From Marchantia polymorpha subsp. ruderalis (Eukaryota > Streptophyta > Marchantiopsida > Marchantiales > Marchantiaceae): a DNA stretch of 64,000 nucleotides. A program made the position numbers and the translations under genes. Shown in pieces: positions 21,009 through 31,976 of the stretch; within the stretch, counting starts at the first letter, position 1; every line of letters starts with the position of its first letter. Where the stretch lies: NCBI GenBank assembly GCA_037833965.1, contig AP031356.1:5664501-5728500 (forward strand), in the 5' to 3' direction. The notes under the pieces were generated by a model that was not told where the DNA came from, searched no databases, and was given only the letters and a program-made list of their open reading frames with translations.

Positions 21009-22088
21009 ATGGCGAGCTGTGGTGCCGGGAACGAGGAGATCGTCTTCAAAGACAAGTTCCGCAACAGATGCTCGAAGTCCCTGAAAGACATGTGCTTCAA
21101 GAACACCAAAGAATGTGCAAGTCATGAACTGTTGGATCAGATTTACGACGCTGTGTGCAGCCTGAGAAAAATGCAATCAGCAAGCGTCGATGTGATCAGA
21201 GGATGCTGTGCATATGCGGACTTCACGAGTAGGCACCATACGTTCGAGCACAAAGTCAAAGTTGCCCATTCTACCAGTGTGGCCACAGAGATTGACAATC
21301 TGTTGGACAGTGCTACCATGCGCTCGATGCCTGATGGTGGAGCTTGCACGAAAGAAGACTGTGAATTATTTCATCTCAAGCTCCTCAATCCTGAATTGTA
21401 CAAGAAACTACATCCGACTCGTGGACCTTTGCACCCTCTTTTCGAGGAAATGATCGCGATCCTGCTGACAGACCTGAATCCATTTTTTCCATCGCAGCCA
21501 CGACATCACAGGACGCTTGTGGCAGCAACCCTGCAATTCATTGAAGCGTGTCAGTTGGAGTACGAGTACAGCGAGAGTGGGTTTGAGATTCAGGCTGACA
21601 CGCCTCGCCTTCCTCTATTTCTACGACACAAATCTGGAATTCCAGAACCGTTTGTTCTCTTCGTCCTTGTTGGGTCTCATCAAGTTCCAGAAAACTATGC
21701 TTCCGAAGATGGAAGCTCAGATCGCCTATTCTTCTACAACAAGATATATCCGATGCTCCCAGAGCTCACTGCAGTCTCCGACCACGTCAACGATGTTCTC
21801 TCGTTTTACAAGGAGTACGAGGAGGAATACGTAGGAGCGAATTACATTTTCACCGTGGCCAAAGCTGAGAACATCACCCTATTCGAAGTCCTCGATGGTC
21901 TCATGAACCAGATAGTGGAGATCCGGAAGAATGTAATGGCCATAGCGGAGAGGACCAATTCTCTGGAGGTCAAGAGAACCGTTGCTCAGTACTTTCAAGG
22001 CTATATTGCCTTCCACTTTTCTTGGGAGAAGCGTTATAGGCTTGGGGAGGTCTTTGGTGACGGCTGGTTCCAAGGTAATCTCATTTAG
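21009..22088 (+). CDS. Trichodiene-synthase-like class I terpene synthase, gene A
   Basis: Predicted sesquiterpene cyclase (farnesyl diphosphate as likely substrate, Mg-dependent, cytosolic). It has 359 residues, a single exon and no transit peptide. The NSE metal-binding motif is clear: N261-D-x-x-S265-x-x-K-E269, followed by an acidic run. A conserved Arg-Tyr pair lies at 342-343. The upstream aspartate-rich motif is degenerate, with D96-N-x-x-D100 the best candidate. Length and layout fit the fungal trichodiene synthase family better than typical plant terpene synthases. AATAAA at 22194-22199 may be the poly(A) signal. Gene A differs from the other copies at residues 2, 14, 24, 26, 88, 223 and 225. 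The product cannot be predicted from sequence. Confidence 0.75.
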   Translation: MASCGAGNEEIVFKDKFRNRCSKSLKDMCFKNTKECASHELLDQIYDAVCSLRKMQSASVDVIRGCCAYADFTSRHHTFEHKVKVAHSTSVATEIDNLLDSATMRSMPDGGACTKEDCELFHLKLLNPELYKKLHPTRGPLHPLFEEMIAILLTDLNPFFPSQPRHHRTLVAATLQFIEACQLEYEYSESGFEIQADTPRLPLFLRHKSGIPEPFVLFVLVGSHQVPENYASEDGSSDRLFFYNKIYPMLPELTAVSDHVNDVLSFYKEYEEEYVGANYIFTVAKAENITLFEVLDGLMNQIVEIRKNVMAIAERTNSLEVKRTVAQYFQGYIAFHFSWEKRYRLGEVFGDGWFQGNLI

Positions 22089-23150
22089 TGCGGGCCCATT
22101 CGCATGACGTTCTAAGATATGTTGGACGTAAACAGTTGCCACTTCGTGAACGGCAACATGCAGCTAGCAGTTTTGTAGCAAGATGCGTGTTGTAATAAAT
22201 TAGCCAGAGACTTATATTCAATGCCTCTAGCTTCAAAAGCATAATCACTGCAGATTTTATCCTGTCTACCTCTCACACTCACGTAGACAAGAAGACAAAT
22301 CCATCATCATTGGATTCCACCTTCTCAGTCACTTGATACTACACGCTTTACCTTCAAACCATTCCTGTTTACTTATCCGAGAACAAGTCGTGAAACGCTC
22401 TGTAATCGTATTGCATCTTAAATCAGTTATTGTGATCGATGAGGACAAGTTATATAGTACCAAAAAAGGAGTATCAGCTCACCATCTTCGAGTCCCATCT
22501 TCTTCACTTTGATTGCATGTGGATTTCTGGATTTTGTTATCCGATTCTTAACACTGTTACCTTCAGAGTGTTAAAAATGGAGGACATGTTTCCGATGGCA
22601 TGACGATTGGTTGCACGGGCACGTATATCAAGTCGTCAAGTTTCTCTTCAAAGCATGTGTGCGAACGAGTCCGCACTCATCCCTGTATGTAATTCGAAAG
22701 AATATAATTAAAAGATATGAAATATATAAAAAAATGTCACAATTATTTCTGAACTATTATTTTGATCACATAATCTGATTTAGACTTGTTTAAAAATTTG
22801 TGGTTAAGTCAATCAGCTGAAGTTGATAAGACGAAAGGAAAAGTCATATAATACAAACTACATAAAAAAGAGTATTATACAAGAAGACAATATGATAACT
22901 TCAAGGTATTCTGTATACCTGCATGGACTATCCGCACATGAAGTTGCTCTTCTTACTTTATGCACGCAATTTGAACGTGCGCAAAACTGAAAGTCTGCAC
23001 ATGCTGATAAAAAAACATTTCTTAGAAGAGATACGATAATTTTATCTAGCAGGAGATACCTATCCCCGTGTTATGAAGTGTTGCTGCTAGAGCTGTACTA
23101 CGCGGCCATTTGATTTCTGTTTAGAGGAGAGGCAGCAATCAGAGTTGAGC

Positions 23151-23421
23151 ATGGTAAGTTGTGGTGCCGGAACGAGGAGATCGTCTTCAGAGACAATTTC
23201 CGCAACAGATGCTCAAAGTTCCTGGAAGACATGTGCTTCAAGAACACCAAAGAATGCGCAAGTCATGAACTGTTGGATCAGATTTACGACGCTGTGTGCA
23301 GCCTGCGAAAAATGCAATCAACAAGCGTCGATATGATCAGAGGTGCTGTGCATATGCGGACTTCACGTGTAGGTACCATACGTTCGAGCACAAAGTCAAA
23401 GTTGCCTATATTACCATTGTG
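23151..23421 (+). pseudogene. Truncated terpene synthase copy T1
   Basis: Only the first ~90 codons remain. A one-base deletion near codon 7 (GCCGGAACG instead of GCCGGGAACG) shifts the frame at once, and another deletion follows near codon 65. Homology stops abruptly at ACCATTG, after which the upstream region of the next full gene begins. All truncated copies share this breakpoint, so the truncation predates the tandem amplification. Confidence 0.85.
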
Positions 23422-23758
23422 AAATTGTAAGATTTCAACGTTATGTAACTACCTATGAGAAAGTTAAACTGGTAGTGATATGTTCTCTTACATATAGTTT
23501 CACCTAATGAAAGCTGTGAAAGACAACTGTCAGAAGTGAGCACATATTTGTGTTCAACAAAAAGTATTATACAATAAGACAATATGATAACTTCAAACTA
23601 TTCTGTATACCTGGATTTGGATATGCGTGCATGGACTATCCGTGGATGAAGTTGCTTTTCTTACTTTATGTAAGAAATTTGAACGTGAGCCAAAACTGAA
23701 AGTTTGCACATGCTGATAAACACATTTCTTAGAAGAGGTAAGATAATTTCATAGAGCA

Positions 23759-23785
23759 GGGGATATCTATCCCCGTGCTATATAA
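23759..23785 (+). promoter_or_regulatory. Inverted-repeat box and TATA box upstream of gene B
   Basis: GGGGATA-TC-TATCCCC (23759-23774) is a perfect 7-bp inverted repeat. TATATAA follows at 23779-23785, 73 bp before the ATG of gene B. The same elements precede genes C and D. In front of gene A the inverted repeat and TATA box are degenerate, which hints at different expression. Confidence 0.5.
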
Positions 23786-23857
23786 CATTTCTGCAAGAAC
23801 TATAGTACGCGGCCATTTGATTTCTGTTTAGAGGCGAGGCAGCGATCAGAGTCCAGC

Positions 23858-24937
23858 ATGCCGAGCTGTGGTGCCGGGAACGAGGAGATCGTCTTCAGAG
23901 ATAAGTTTCGCAACAGATGCTCGAAGTTCCTGGAAGACATGTGCTTCAAGAACACCAAAGAATGTGCAAGTCATGAACTGTTGGATCAGATTTACGACGC
24001 TGTGTGCAGCCTGCGAAAAATGCAATCAGCAAGCGTCGATGTGATCAGAGGATGCTGTGCATATGCGGACTTCACGAGTAGGCACCATACGTTCGAGCAC
24101 AAAGTCAAAGTTGCCCATTATACCAGTGTGGCCACAGAGATTGACAATCTGTTGGACAGTGCTACCATGCGCTCGATGCCTGATGGTGGAGCTTGCACGA
24201 AAGAAGACTGTGAATTATTTCATCTCAAGCTCCTCAATCCTGAATTGTACAAGAAACTACATCCGACTCGTGGACCTTTGCACCCTCTTTTCGAGGAAAT
24301 GATCGCGATCCTGCTGACAGACCTGAATCCATTTTTTCCATCGCAGCCACGACATCACAGGACGCTTGTGGCAGCAACCCTGCAATTCATTGAAGCGTGT
24401 CAGTTGGAGTACGAGTACAGCGAGAGTGGGTTTGAGATTCAGGCTGACACGCCTCGCCTTCCTCTATTTCTACGACACAAATCTGGAATTCCAGAACCGT
24501 TTGTTCTCTTCGTCCTTGTTGGGCCTCATCTGGTTCCAGAAAACTATGCTTCCGAAGATGGAAGCTCAGATCGCCTATTCTTCTACAACAAGATATATCC
24601 GATGCTCCCAGAGCTCACTGCAGTCTCCGACCACGTCAACGATGTTCTCTCGTTTTACAAGGAGTACGAGGAGGAATACGTAGGAGCGAATTACATTTTC
24701 ACCGTGGCCAAAGCTGAGAACATCACCCTATTCGAAGTCCTCGATGGTCTCATGAACCAGATAGTGGAGATCCGGAAGAATGTAATGGCCATAGCGGAGA
24801 GGACCAATTCTCTGGAGGTCAAGAGAACCGTTGCTCAGTACTTTCAAGGCTATATTGCCTTCCACTTTTCTTGGGAGAAGCGTTATAGGCTTGGGGAGGT
24901 CTTTGGTGACGGCTGGTTCCAAGGTAATCTCATTTAG
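23858..24937 (+). CDS. Trichodiene-synthase-like class I terpene synthase, gene B
   Basis: This gene encodes 359 residues identical to genes C and D and differing from gene A at seven positions (Pro2, Arg14, Phe24, Glu26, Tyr88, Pro223, Leu225). The NSE motif and the Arg-Tyr pair are intact. Most differences from gene A lie in the first 90 codons, so the 5' part and promoter come from a different ancestor than the 3' part, which matches gene A. The start codon is supported by conservation in every copy, including the truncated ones. Confidence 0.75.
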   Translation: MPSCGAGNEEIVFRDKFRNRCSKFLEDMCFKNTKECASHELLDQIYDAVCSLRKMQSASVDVIRGCCAYADFTSRHHTFEHKVKVAHYTSVATEIDNLLDSATMRSMPDGGACTKEDCELFHLKLLNPELYKKLHPTRGPLHPLFEEMIAILLTDLNPFFPSQPRHHRTLVAATLQFIEACQLEYEYSESGFEIQADTPRLPLFLRHKSGIPEPFVLFVLVGPHLVPENYASEDGSSDRLFFYNKIYPMLPELTAVSDHVNDVLSFYKEYEEEYVGANYIFTVAKAENITLFEVLDGLMNQIVEIRKNVMAIAERTNSLEVKRTVAQYFQGYIAFHFSWEKRYRLGEVFGDGWFQGNLI

Positions 24938-25999
24938 TGCGGGCCCATTCGCATGACGTTCTAAGATATGTTGGACGTAAACAGTTGCCACTTCGTGAAC
25001 GGCAACATGCAGCTAGCAGTTTTGTAGCAAGATGCGTGTTGTAATAAATTAGCCAGAGACTTATATTCAATGCCTCTAGCTTCAAAAGCATAATCACTGC
25101 AGATTTTATCCTGTCTACCTCTCACACTCACGTAGACAAGAAGACAAATCCATCATCATTGGATTCCACCTTCTCAGTCACTTGATACTACACGCTTTAC
25201 CTTCAAACCATTCCTGTTTACTTATCCGAGAACAAGTCGTGAAACGCTCTGTAATCGTATTGCATCTTAAATCAGTTATTGTGATCGATGAGGACAAGTT
25301 ATATAGTACCAAAAAAGGAGTATCAGCTCACCATCTTCGAGTCCCATCTTCTTCACTTTGATTGCATGTGGATTTCTGGATTTTGTTATCCGATTCTTAA
25401 CACTGTTACCTTCAGAGTGTTAAAAATGGAGGACATGTTTCCGATGGCATGACGATTGGTTGCACGGGCACGTATATCAAGTCGTCAAGTTTCTCTTCAA
25501 AGCATGTGTGCGAACGAGTCCGCACTCATCCCTGTATGTAATTCGAAAGAATATAATTAAAAGATATGAAATATATAAAAAAATGTCACAATTATTTCTG
25601 AACTATTATTTTGATCACATAATCTGATTTAGACTTGTTTAAAAATTTGTGGTTAAGTCAATCAGCTGAAGTTGATAAGACGAAAGGAAAAGTCATATAA
25701 TACAAACTACATAAAAAAGAGTATTATACAAGAAGACAATATGATAACTTCAAGGTATTCTGTATACCTGCATGGACTATCCGCACATGAAGTTGCTCTT
25801 CTTACTTTATGCACGCAATTTGAACGTGCGCAAAACTGAAAGTCTGCACATGCTGATAAAAAAACATTTCTTAGAAGAGATACGATAATTTTATCTAGCA
25901 GGAGATACCTATCCCCGTGTTATGAAGTGTTGCTGCTAGAGCTGTACTACGCGGCCATTTGATTTCTGTTTAGAGGAGAGGCAGCAATCAGAGTTGAGC

Positions 26000-26270
26000 A
26001 TGGTAAGTTGTGGTGCCGGAACGAGGAGATCGTCTTCAGAGACAATTTCCGCAACAGATGCTCAAAGTTCCTGGAAGACATGTGCTTCAAGAACACCAAA
26101 GAATGCGCAAGTCATGAACTGTTGGATCAGATTTACGACGCTGTGTGCAGCCTGCGAAAAATGCAATCAACAAGCGTCGATATGATCAGAGGTGCTGTGC
26201 ATATGCGGACTTCACGTGTAGGTACCATACGTTCGAGCACAAAGTCAAAGTTGCCTATATTACCATTGTG
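26000..26270 (+). pseudogene. Truncated terpene synthase copy T2
   Basis: This is a base-for-base repeat of T1, one 2849-bp period downstream, with the same early frameshift and the same truncation point. Confidence 0.85.
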
Positions 26271-26706
26271 AAATTGTAAGATTTCAACGTTATGTAACTA
26301 CCTATGAGAAAGTTAAACTGGTAGTGATATGTTCTCTTACATATAGTTTCACCTAATGAAAGCTGTGAAAGACAACTGTCAGAAGTGAGCACATATTTGT
26401 GTTCAACAAAAAGTATTATACAATAAGACAATATGATAACTTCAAACTATTCTGTATACCTGGATTTGGATATGCGTGCATGGACTATCCGTGGATGAAG
26501 TTGCTTTTCTTACTTTATGTAAGAAATTTGAACGTGAGCCAAAACTGAAAGTTTGCACATGCTGATAAACACATTTCTTAGAAGAGGTAAGATAATTTCA
26601 TAGAGCAGGGGATATCTATCCCCGTGCTATATAACATTTCTGCAAGAACTATAGTACGCGGCCATTTGATTTCTGTTTAGAGGCGAGGCAGCGATCAGAG
26701 TCCAGC

Positions 26707-27786
26707 ATGCCGAGCTGTGGTGCCGGGAACGAGGAGATCGTCTTCAGAGATAAGTTTCGCAACAGATGCTCGAAGTTCCTGGAAGACATGTGCTTCAAGA
26801 ACACCAAAGAATGTGCAAGTCATGAACTGTTGGATCAGATTTACGACGCTGTGTGCAGCCTGCGAAAAATGCAATCAGCAAGCGTCGATGTGATCAGAGG
26901 ATGCTGTGCATATGCGGACTTCACGAGTAGGCACCATACGTTCGAGCACAAAGTCAAAGTTGCCCATTATACCAGTGTGGCCACAGAGATTGACAATCTG
27001 TTGGACAGTGCTACCATGCGCTCGATGCCTGATGGTGGAGCTTGCACGAAAGAAGACTGTGAATTATTTCATCTCAAGCTCCTCAATCCTGAATTGTACA
27101 AGAAACTACATCCGACTCGTGGACCTTTGCACCCTCTTTTCGAGGAAATGATCGCGATCCTGCTGACAGACCTGAATCCATTTTTTCCATCGCAGCCACG
27201 ACATCACAGGACGCTTGTGGCAGCAACCCTGCAATTCATTGAAGCGTGTCAGTTGGAGTACGAGTACAGCGAGAGTGGGTTTGAGATTCAGGCTGACACG
27301 CCTCGCCTTCCTCTATTTCTACGACACAAATCTGGAATTCCAGAACCGTTTGTTCTCTTCGTCCTTGTTGGGCCTCATCTGGTTCCAGAAAACTATGCTT
27401 CCGAAGATGGAAGCTCAGATCGCCTATTCTTCTACAACAAGATATATCCGATGCTCCCAGAGCTCACTGCAGTCTCCGACCACGTCAACGATGTTCTCTC
27501 GTTTTACAAGGAGTACGAGGAGGAATACGTAGGAGCGAATTACATTTTCACCGTGGCCAAAGCTGAGAACATCACCCTATTCGAAGTCCTCGATGGTCTC
27601 ATGAACCAGATAGTGGAGATCCGGAAGAATGTAATGGCCATAGCGGAGAGGACCAATTCTCTGGAGGTCAAGAGAACCGTTGCTCAGTACTTTCAAGGCT
27701 ATATTGCCTTCCACTTTTCTTGGGAGAAGCGTTATAGGCTTGGGGAGGTCTTTGGTGACGGCTGGTTCCAAGGTAATCTCATTTAG
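26707..27786 (+). CDS. Trichodiene-synthase-like class I terpene synthase, gene C
   Basis: The protein is identical to genes B and D, and the nucleotide sequence including both flanks appears identical to gene B. The inverted-repeat box and TATA box lie at the same distance upstream. Near-zero divergence means either very recent duplication or ongoing homogenisation. An assembly artefact is possible for perfect repeats, but the private differences around genes A and D argue that at least some copies are real. Confidence 0.75.
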   Translation: MPSCGAGNEEIVFRDKFRNRCSKFLEDMCFKNTKECASHELLDQIYDAVCSLRKMQSASVDVIRGCCAYADFTSRHHTFEHKVKVAHYTSVATEIDNLLDSATMRSMPDGGACTKEDCELFHLKLLNPELYKKLHPTRGPLHPLFEEMIAILLTDLNPFFPSQPRHHRTLVAATLQFIEACQLEYEYSESGFEIQADTPRLPLFLRHKSGIPEPFVLFVLVGPHLVPENYASEDGSSDRLFFYNKIYPMLPELTAVSDHVNDVLSFYKEYEEEYVGANYIFTVAKAENITLFEVLDGLMNQIVEIRKNVMAIAERTNSLEVKRTVAQYFQGYIAFHFSWEKRYRLGEVFGDGWFQGNLI

Positions 27787-28848
27787 TGCGGGCCCATTCG
27801 CATGACGTTCTAAGATATGTTGGACGTAAACAGTTGCCACTTCGTGAACGGCAACATGCAGCTAGCAGTTTTGTAGCAAGATGCGTGTTGTAATAAATTA
27901 GCCAGAGACTTATATTCAATGCCTCTAGCTTCAAAAGCATAATCACTGCAGATTTTATCCTGTCTACCTCTCACACTCACGTAGACAAGAAGACAAATCC
28001 ATCATCATTGGATTCCACCTTCTCAGTCACTTGATACTACACGCTTTACCTTCAAACCATTCCTGTTTACTTATCCGAGAACAAGTCGTGAAACGCTCTG
28101 TAATCGTATTGCATCTTAAATCAGTTATTGTGATCGATGAGGACAAGTTATATAGTACCAAAAAAGGAGTATCAGCTCACCATCTTCGAGTCCCATCTTC
28201 TTCACTTTGATTGCATGTGGATTTCTGGATTTTGTTATCCGATTCTTAACACTGTTACCTTCAGAGTGTTAAAAATGGAGGACATGTTTCCGATGGCATG
28301 ACGATTGGTTGCACGGGCACGTATATCAAGTCGTCAAGTTTCTCTTCAAAGCATGTGTGCGAACGAGTCCGCACTCATCCCTGTATGTAATTCGAAAGAA
28401 TATAATTAAAAGATATGAAATATATAAAAAAATGTCACAATTATTTCTGAACTATTATTTTGATCACATAATCTGATTTAGACTTGTTTAAAAATTTGTG
28501 GTTAAGTCAATCAGCTGAAGTTGATAAGACGAAAGGAAAAGTCATATAATACAAACTACATAAAAAAGAGTATTATACAAGAAGACAATATGATAACTTC
28601 AAGGTATTCTGTATACCTGCATGGACTATCCGCACATGAAGTTGCTCTTCTTACTTTATGCACGCAATTTGAACGTGCGCAAAACTGAAAGTCTGCACAT
28701 GCTGATAAAAAAACATTTCTTAGAAGAGATACGATAATTTTATCTAGCAGGAGATACCTATCCCCGTGTTATGAAGTGTTGCTGCTAGAGCTGTACTACG
28801 CGGCCATTTGATTTCTGTTTAGAGGAGAGGCAGCAATCAGAGTTGAGC

Positions 28849-29119
28849 ATGGTAAGTTGTGGTGCCGGAACGAGGAGATCGTCTTCAGAGACAATTTCCG
28901 CAACAGATGCTCAAAGTTCCTGGAAGACATGTGCTTCAAGAACACCAAAGAATGCGCAAGTCATGAACTGTTGGATCAGATTTACGACGCTGTGTGCAGC
29001 CTGCGAAAAATGCAATCAACAAGCGTCGATATGATCAGAGGTGCTGTGCATATGCGGACTTCACGTGTAGGTACCATACGTTCGAGCACAAAGTCAAAGT
29101 TGCCTATATTACCATTGTG
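28849..29119 (+). pseudogene. Truncated terpene synthase copy T3
   Basis: This is the third identical copy of the frameshifted 5' fragment, located between genes C and D. Confidence 0.85.
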
Positions 29120-29555
29120 AAATTGTAAGATTTCAACGTTATGTAACTACCTATGAGAAAGTTAAACTGGTAGTGATATGTTCTCTTACATATAGTTTCA
29201 CCTAATGAAAGCTGTGAAAGACAACTGTCAGAAGTGAGCACATATTTGTGTTCAACAAAAAGTATTATACAATAAGACAATATGATAACTTCAAACTATT
29301 CTGTATACCTGGATTTGGATATGCGTGCATGGACTATCCGTGGATGAAGTTGCTTTTCTTACTTTATGTAAGAAATTTGAACGTGAGCCAAAACTGAAAG
29401 TTTGCACATGCTGATAAACACATTTCTTAGAAGAGGTAAGATAATTTCATAGAGCAGGGGATATCTATCCCCGTGCTATATAACATTTCTGCAAGAACTA
29501 TAGTACGCGGCCATTTGATTTCTGTTTAGAGGCGAGGCAGCGATCAGAGTCCAGC

Positions 29556-30635
29556 ATGCCGAGCTGTGGTGCCGGGAACGAGGAGATCGTCTTCAGAGAT
29601 AAGTTTCGCAACAGATGCTCGAAGTTCCTGGAAGACATGTGCTTCAAGAACACCAAAGAATGTGCAAGTCATGAACTGTTGGATCAGATTTACGACGCTG
29701 TGTGCAGCCTGCGAAAAATGCAATCAGCAAGCGTCGATGTGATCAGAGGATGCTGTGCATATGCGGACTTCACGAGTAGGCACCATACGTTCGAGCACAA
29801 AGTCAAAGTTGCCCATTATACCAGTGTGGCCACAGAGATTGACAATCTGTTGGACAGTGCTACCATGCGCTCGATGCCTGATGGTGGAGCTTGCACGAAA
29901 GAAGACTGTGAATTATTTCATCTCAAGCTCCTCAATCCTGAATTGTACAAGAAACTACATCCGACTCGTGGACCTTTGCACCCTCTTTTCGAGGAAATGA
30001 TCGCGATCCTGCTGACAGACCTGAATCCATTTTTTCCATCGCAGCCACGACATCACAGGACGCTTGTGGCAGCAACCCTGCAATTCATTGAAGCGTGTCA
30101 GTTGGAGTACGAGTACAGCGAGAGTGGGTTTGAGATTCAGGCTGACACGCCTCGCCTTCCTCTATTTCTACGACACAAATCTGGAATTCCAGAACCGTTT
30201 GTTCTCTTCGTCCTTGTTGGGCCTCATCTGGTTCCAGAAAACTATGCTTCCGAAGATGGAAGCTCAGATCGCCTATTCTTCTACAACAAGATATATCCGA
30301 TGCTCCCAGAGCTCACTGCAGTCTCCGACCACGTCAACGATGTTCTCTCGTTTTACAAGGAGTACGAGGAGGAATACGTAGGAGCGAATTACATTTTCAC
30401 CGTGGCCAAAGCTGAGAACATCACCCTATTCGAAGTCCTCGATGGTCTCATGAACCAGATAGTGGAGATCCGGAAGAATGTAATGGCCATAGCGGAGAGG
30501 ACCAATTCTCTGGAGGTCAAGAGAACCGTTGCTCAGTACTTTCAAGGCTATATTGCCTTCCACTTTTCTTGGGAGAAGCGTTATAGGCTTGGGGAGGTCT
30601 TTGGTGACGGCTGGTTCCAAGGTAATCTCATTTAG
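29556..30635 (+). CDS. Trichodiene-synthase-like class I terpene synthase, gene D
   Basis: The protein is identical to genes B and C. Its 3' flank differs from all other copies at three positions, which marks it as the original right-hand gene of the array. The array's next segment is displaced by the 31273-38710 retrotransposon, about 640 bp after the stop codon. The gene itself is not touched. Confidence 0.75.
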   Translation: MPSCGAGNEEIVFRDKFRNRCSKFLEDMCFKNTKECASHELLDQIYDAVCSLRKMQSASVDVIRGCCAYADFTSRHHTFEHKVKVAHYTSVATEIDNLLDSATMRSMPDGGACTKEDCELFHLKLLNPELYKKLHPTRGPLHPLFEEMIAILLTDLNPFFPSQPRHHRTLVAATLQFIEACQLEYEYSESGFEIQADTPRLPLFLRHKSGIPEPFVLFVLVGPHLVPENYASEDGSSDRLFFYNKIYPMLPELTAVSDHVNDVLSFYKEYEEEYVGANYIFTVAKAENITLFEVLDGLMNQIVEIRKNVMAIAERTNSLEVKRTVAQYFQGYIAFHFSWEKRYRLGEVFGDGWFQGNLI

Positions 30636-31976
30636 TGCGGGCCCATTCGCATGACGTTCTAAGATATGTTGGACGTAAACAGTTGCCACTTCATGAACGG
30701 CAACATGCAGCTAGCAGTTTTGTAGCAAGATGCGTGTTGTAATAAATTAGCCAGAGACTTATATTCAATGCCTCTAGCTTCAAAAGCATAATCACTGCAG
30801 ATTTTATCCTGTCTACCTCTCACACTCACGTAGACAAGAAGACAAATCCATCATCATTGGATTCCACCTTCTCAGTCACTTGATACTACACGCTTTACCT
30901 TCAAACCATTCCTGTTTACTTATCCGAGAACAAGTCGTGAAACGCTCTGTAATCGTATTGCATCTTAAATCAGTTATTGTGATCGATGAGGACAAGTTAT
31001 ATAGTACCAAAAAAGGAGTATCAGCTCACCATCTTCGAGTCCCATCTTCTTCACTTTGATTGCATGTGGATTTCTGGATTTTGTTATCCGATTCTTAACA
31101 CTTTTACCTTCAGAGTGTTAAAAATGGAGGACATGTTTCCGATGGCATGACGATTGGTTGCACGGGCACGTATATCAAGTCGTCAAGTTTCTCTTCAAAG
31201 CATGTGGGCGAACGAGTCCGCACTCATCCCTGTATGTAATTCGAAAGAATATAATTAAAAGATATGAAATATTGTGGTAAAGCAGTTTTTGTTTTTTGTC
31301 GGAATTAAAACATTTTTGAAAAGTAAGTACCATGGTAGCAGTTGTACATAGTAATCGGTACGCAAAAACAGAAAAAAAAGGGAATCTCGGGGTCTAAGGG
31401 AATCGAGGGCAGTCTAGGAGTTTTGAGCTTAGGCCACGGTCGGACGGTTCATGCTGTAGGATCCCCTTCAGACGCCTTAGGCTATAGCTCCTTTGTTGAG
31501 TAGCCTTCGGCGCAAGTAGAAGGAAGTTGATTCGGCTCAAGCTCCTTGGCGAAGGCGCTATCGCGGAAGACATACGAAGCATGTATTACGGAACTCCTTC
31601 GTCGGTGGAAAACGACCTCGTCACTAGACTTCGCCTTCGGCTGTAGACTCCTACGGCCGAAGCACCTTCGGCATTAGCGCCTTCGTTGCTAGTGTCGTCT
31701 TCGTCGTTAGTATTCGCCTTCGGCGGAACCCTAACGGCTCAAGCACCTTCGGCGCAGGAGTGGTTCAGGGAGGAGCCTTCGGCTCAAGGGACTTCGGCGC
31801 AGAAACCCCTGGAGCAAATTGCTGCGGGCGAAGGCATGGGGAGACACGTGTGCCTTCGGCACAAGCGCCTTCGGCGGTAGCATTCCAGGCAGGTGTAGCA
31901 GGCCCACCTGGAGCAGGTTCTCCCACCCTGTTGGAAGTATTGGTAGGACACAGAGTGGAGGCCGCAGCAGAGGAAG

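Larger units (their letters stand above)
21009..31272 (+). repeat. Tandem array, 2849-bp period, terpene synthase genes
   Basis: Starts of the full genes at 21009, 23858, 26707 and 29556 are exactly 2849 bp apart. Each period holds a full gene, about 1.05 kb of 3' flank, a truncated 5' gene copy and about 430 bp of upstream sequence. Units B and C look identical base for base. The flank of gene D carries three private changes (around 30693, 31103 and 31207). The last unit is partial because a retrotransposon is inserted at 31272/31273. Array-like sequence resumes at 38711. Confidence 0.95.

Noticed and set aside
21879..22142. Repeated 87-codon minus-strand ORF overlapping the 3' end of each terpene synthase gene
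   Set aside because: It recurs only because the gene is duplicated. The sense frame has clear family motifs and the antisense frame has none.
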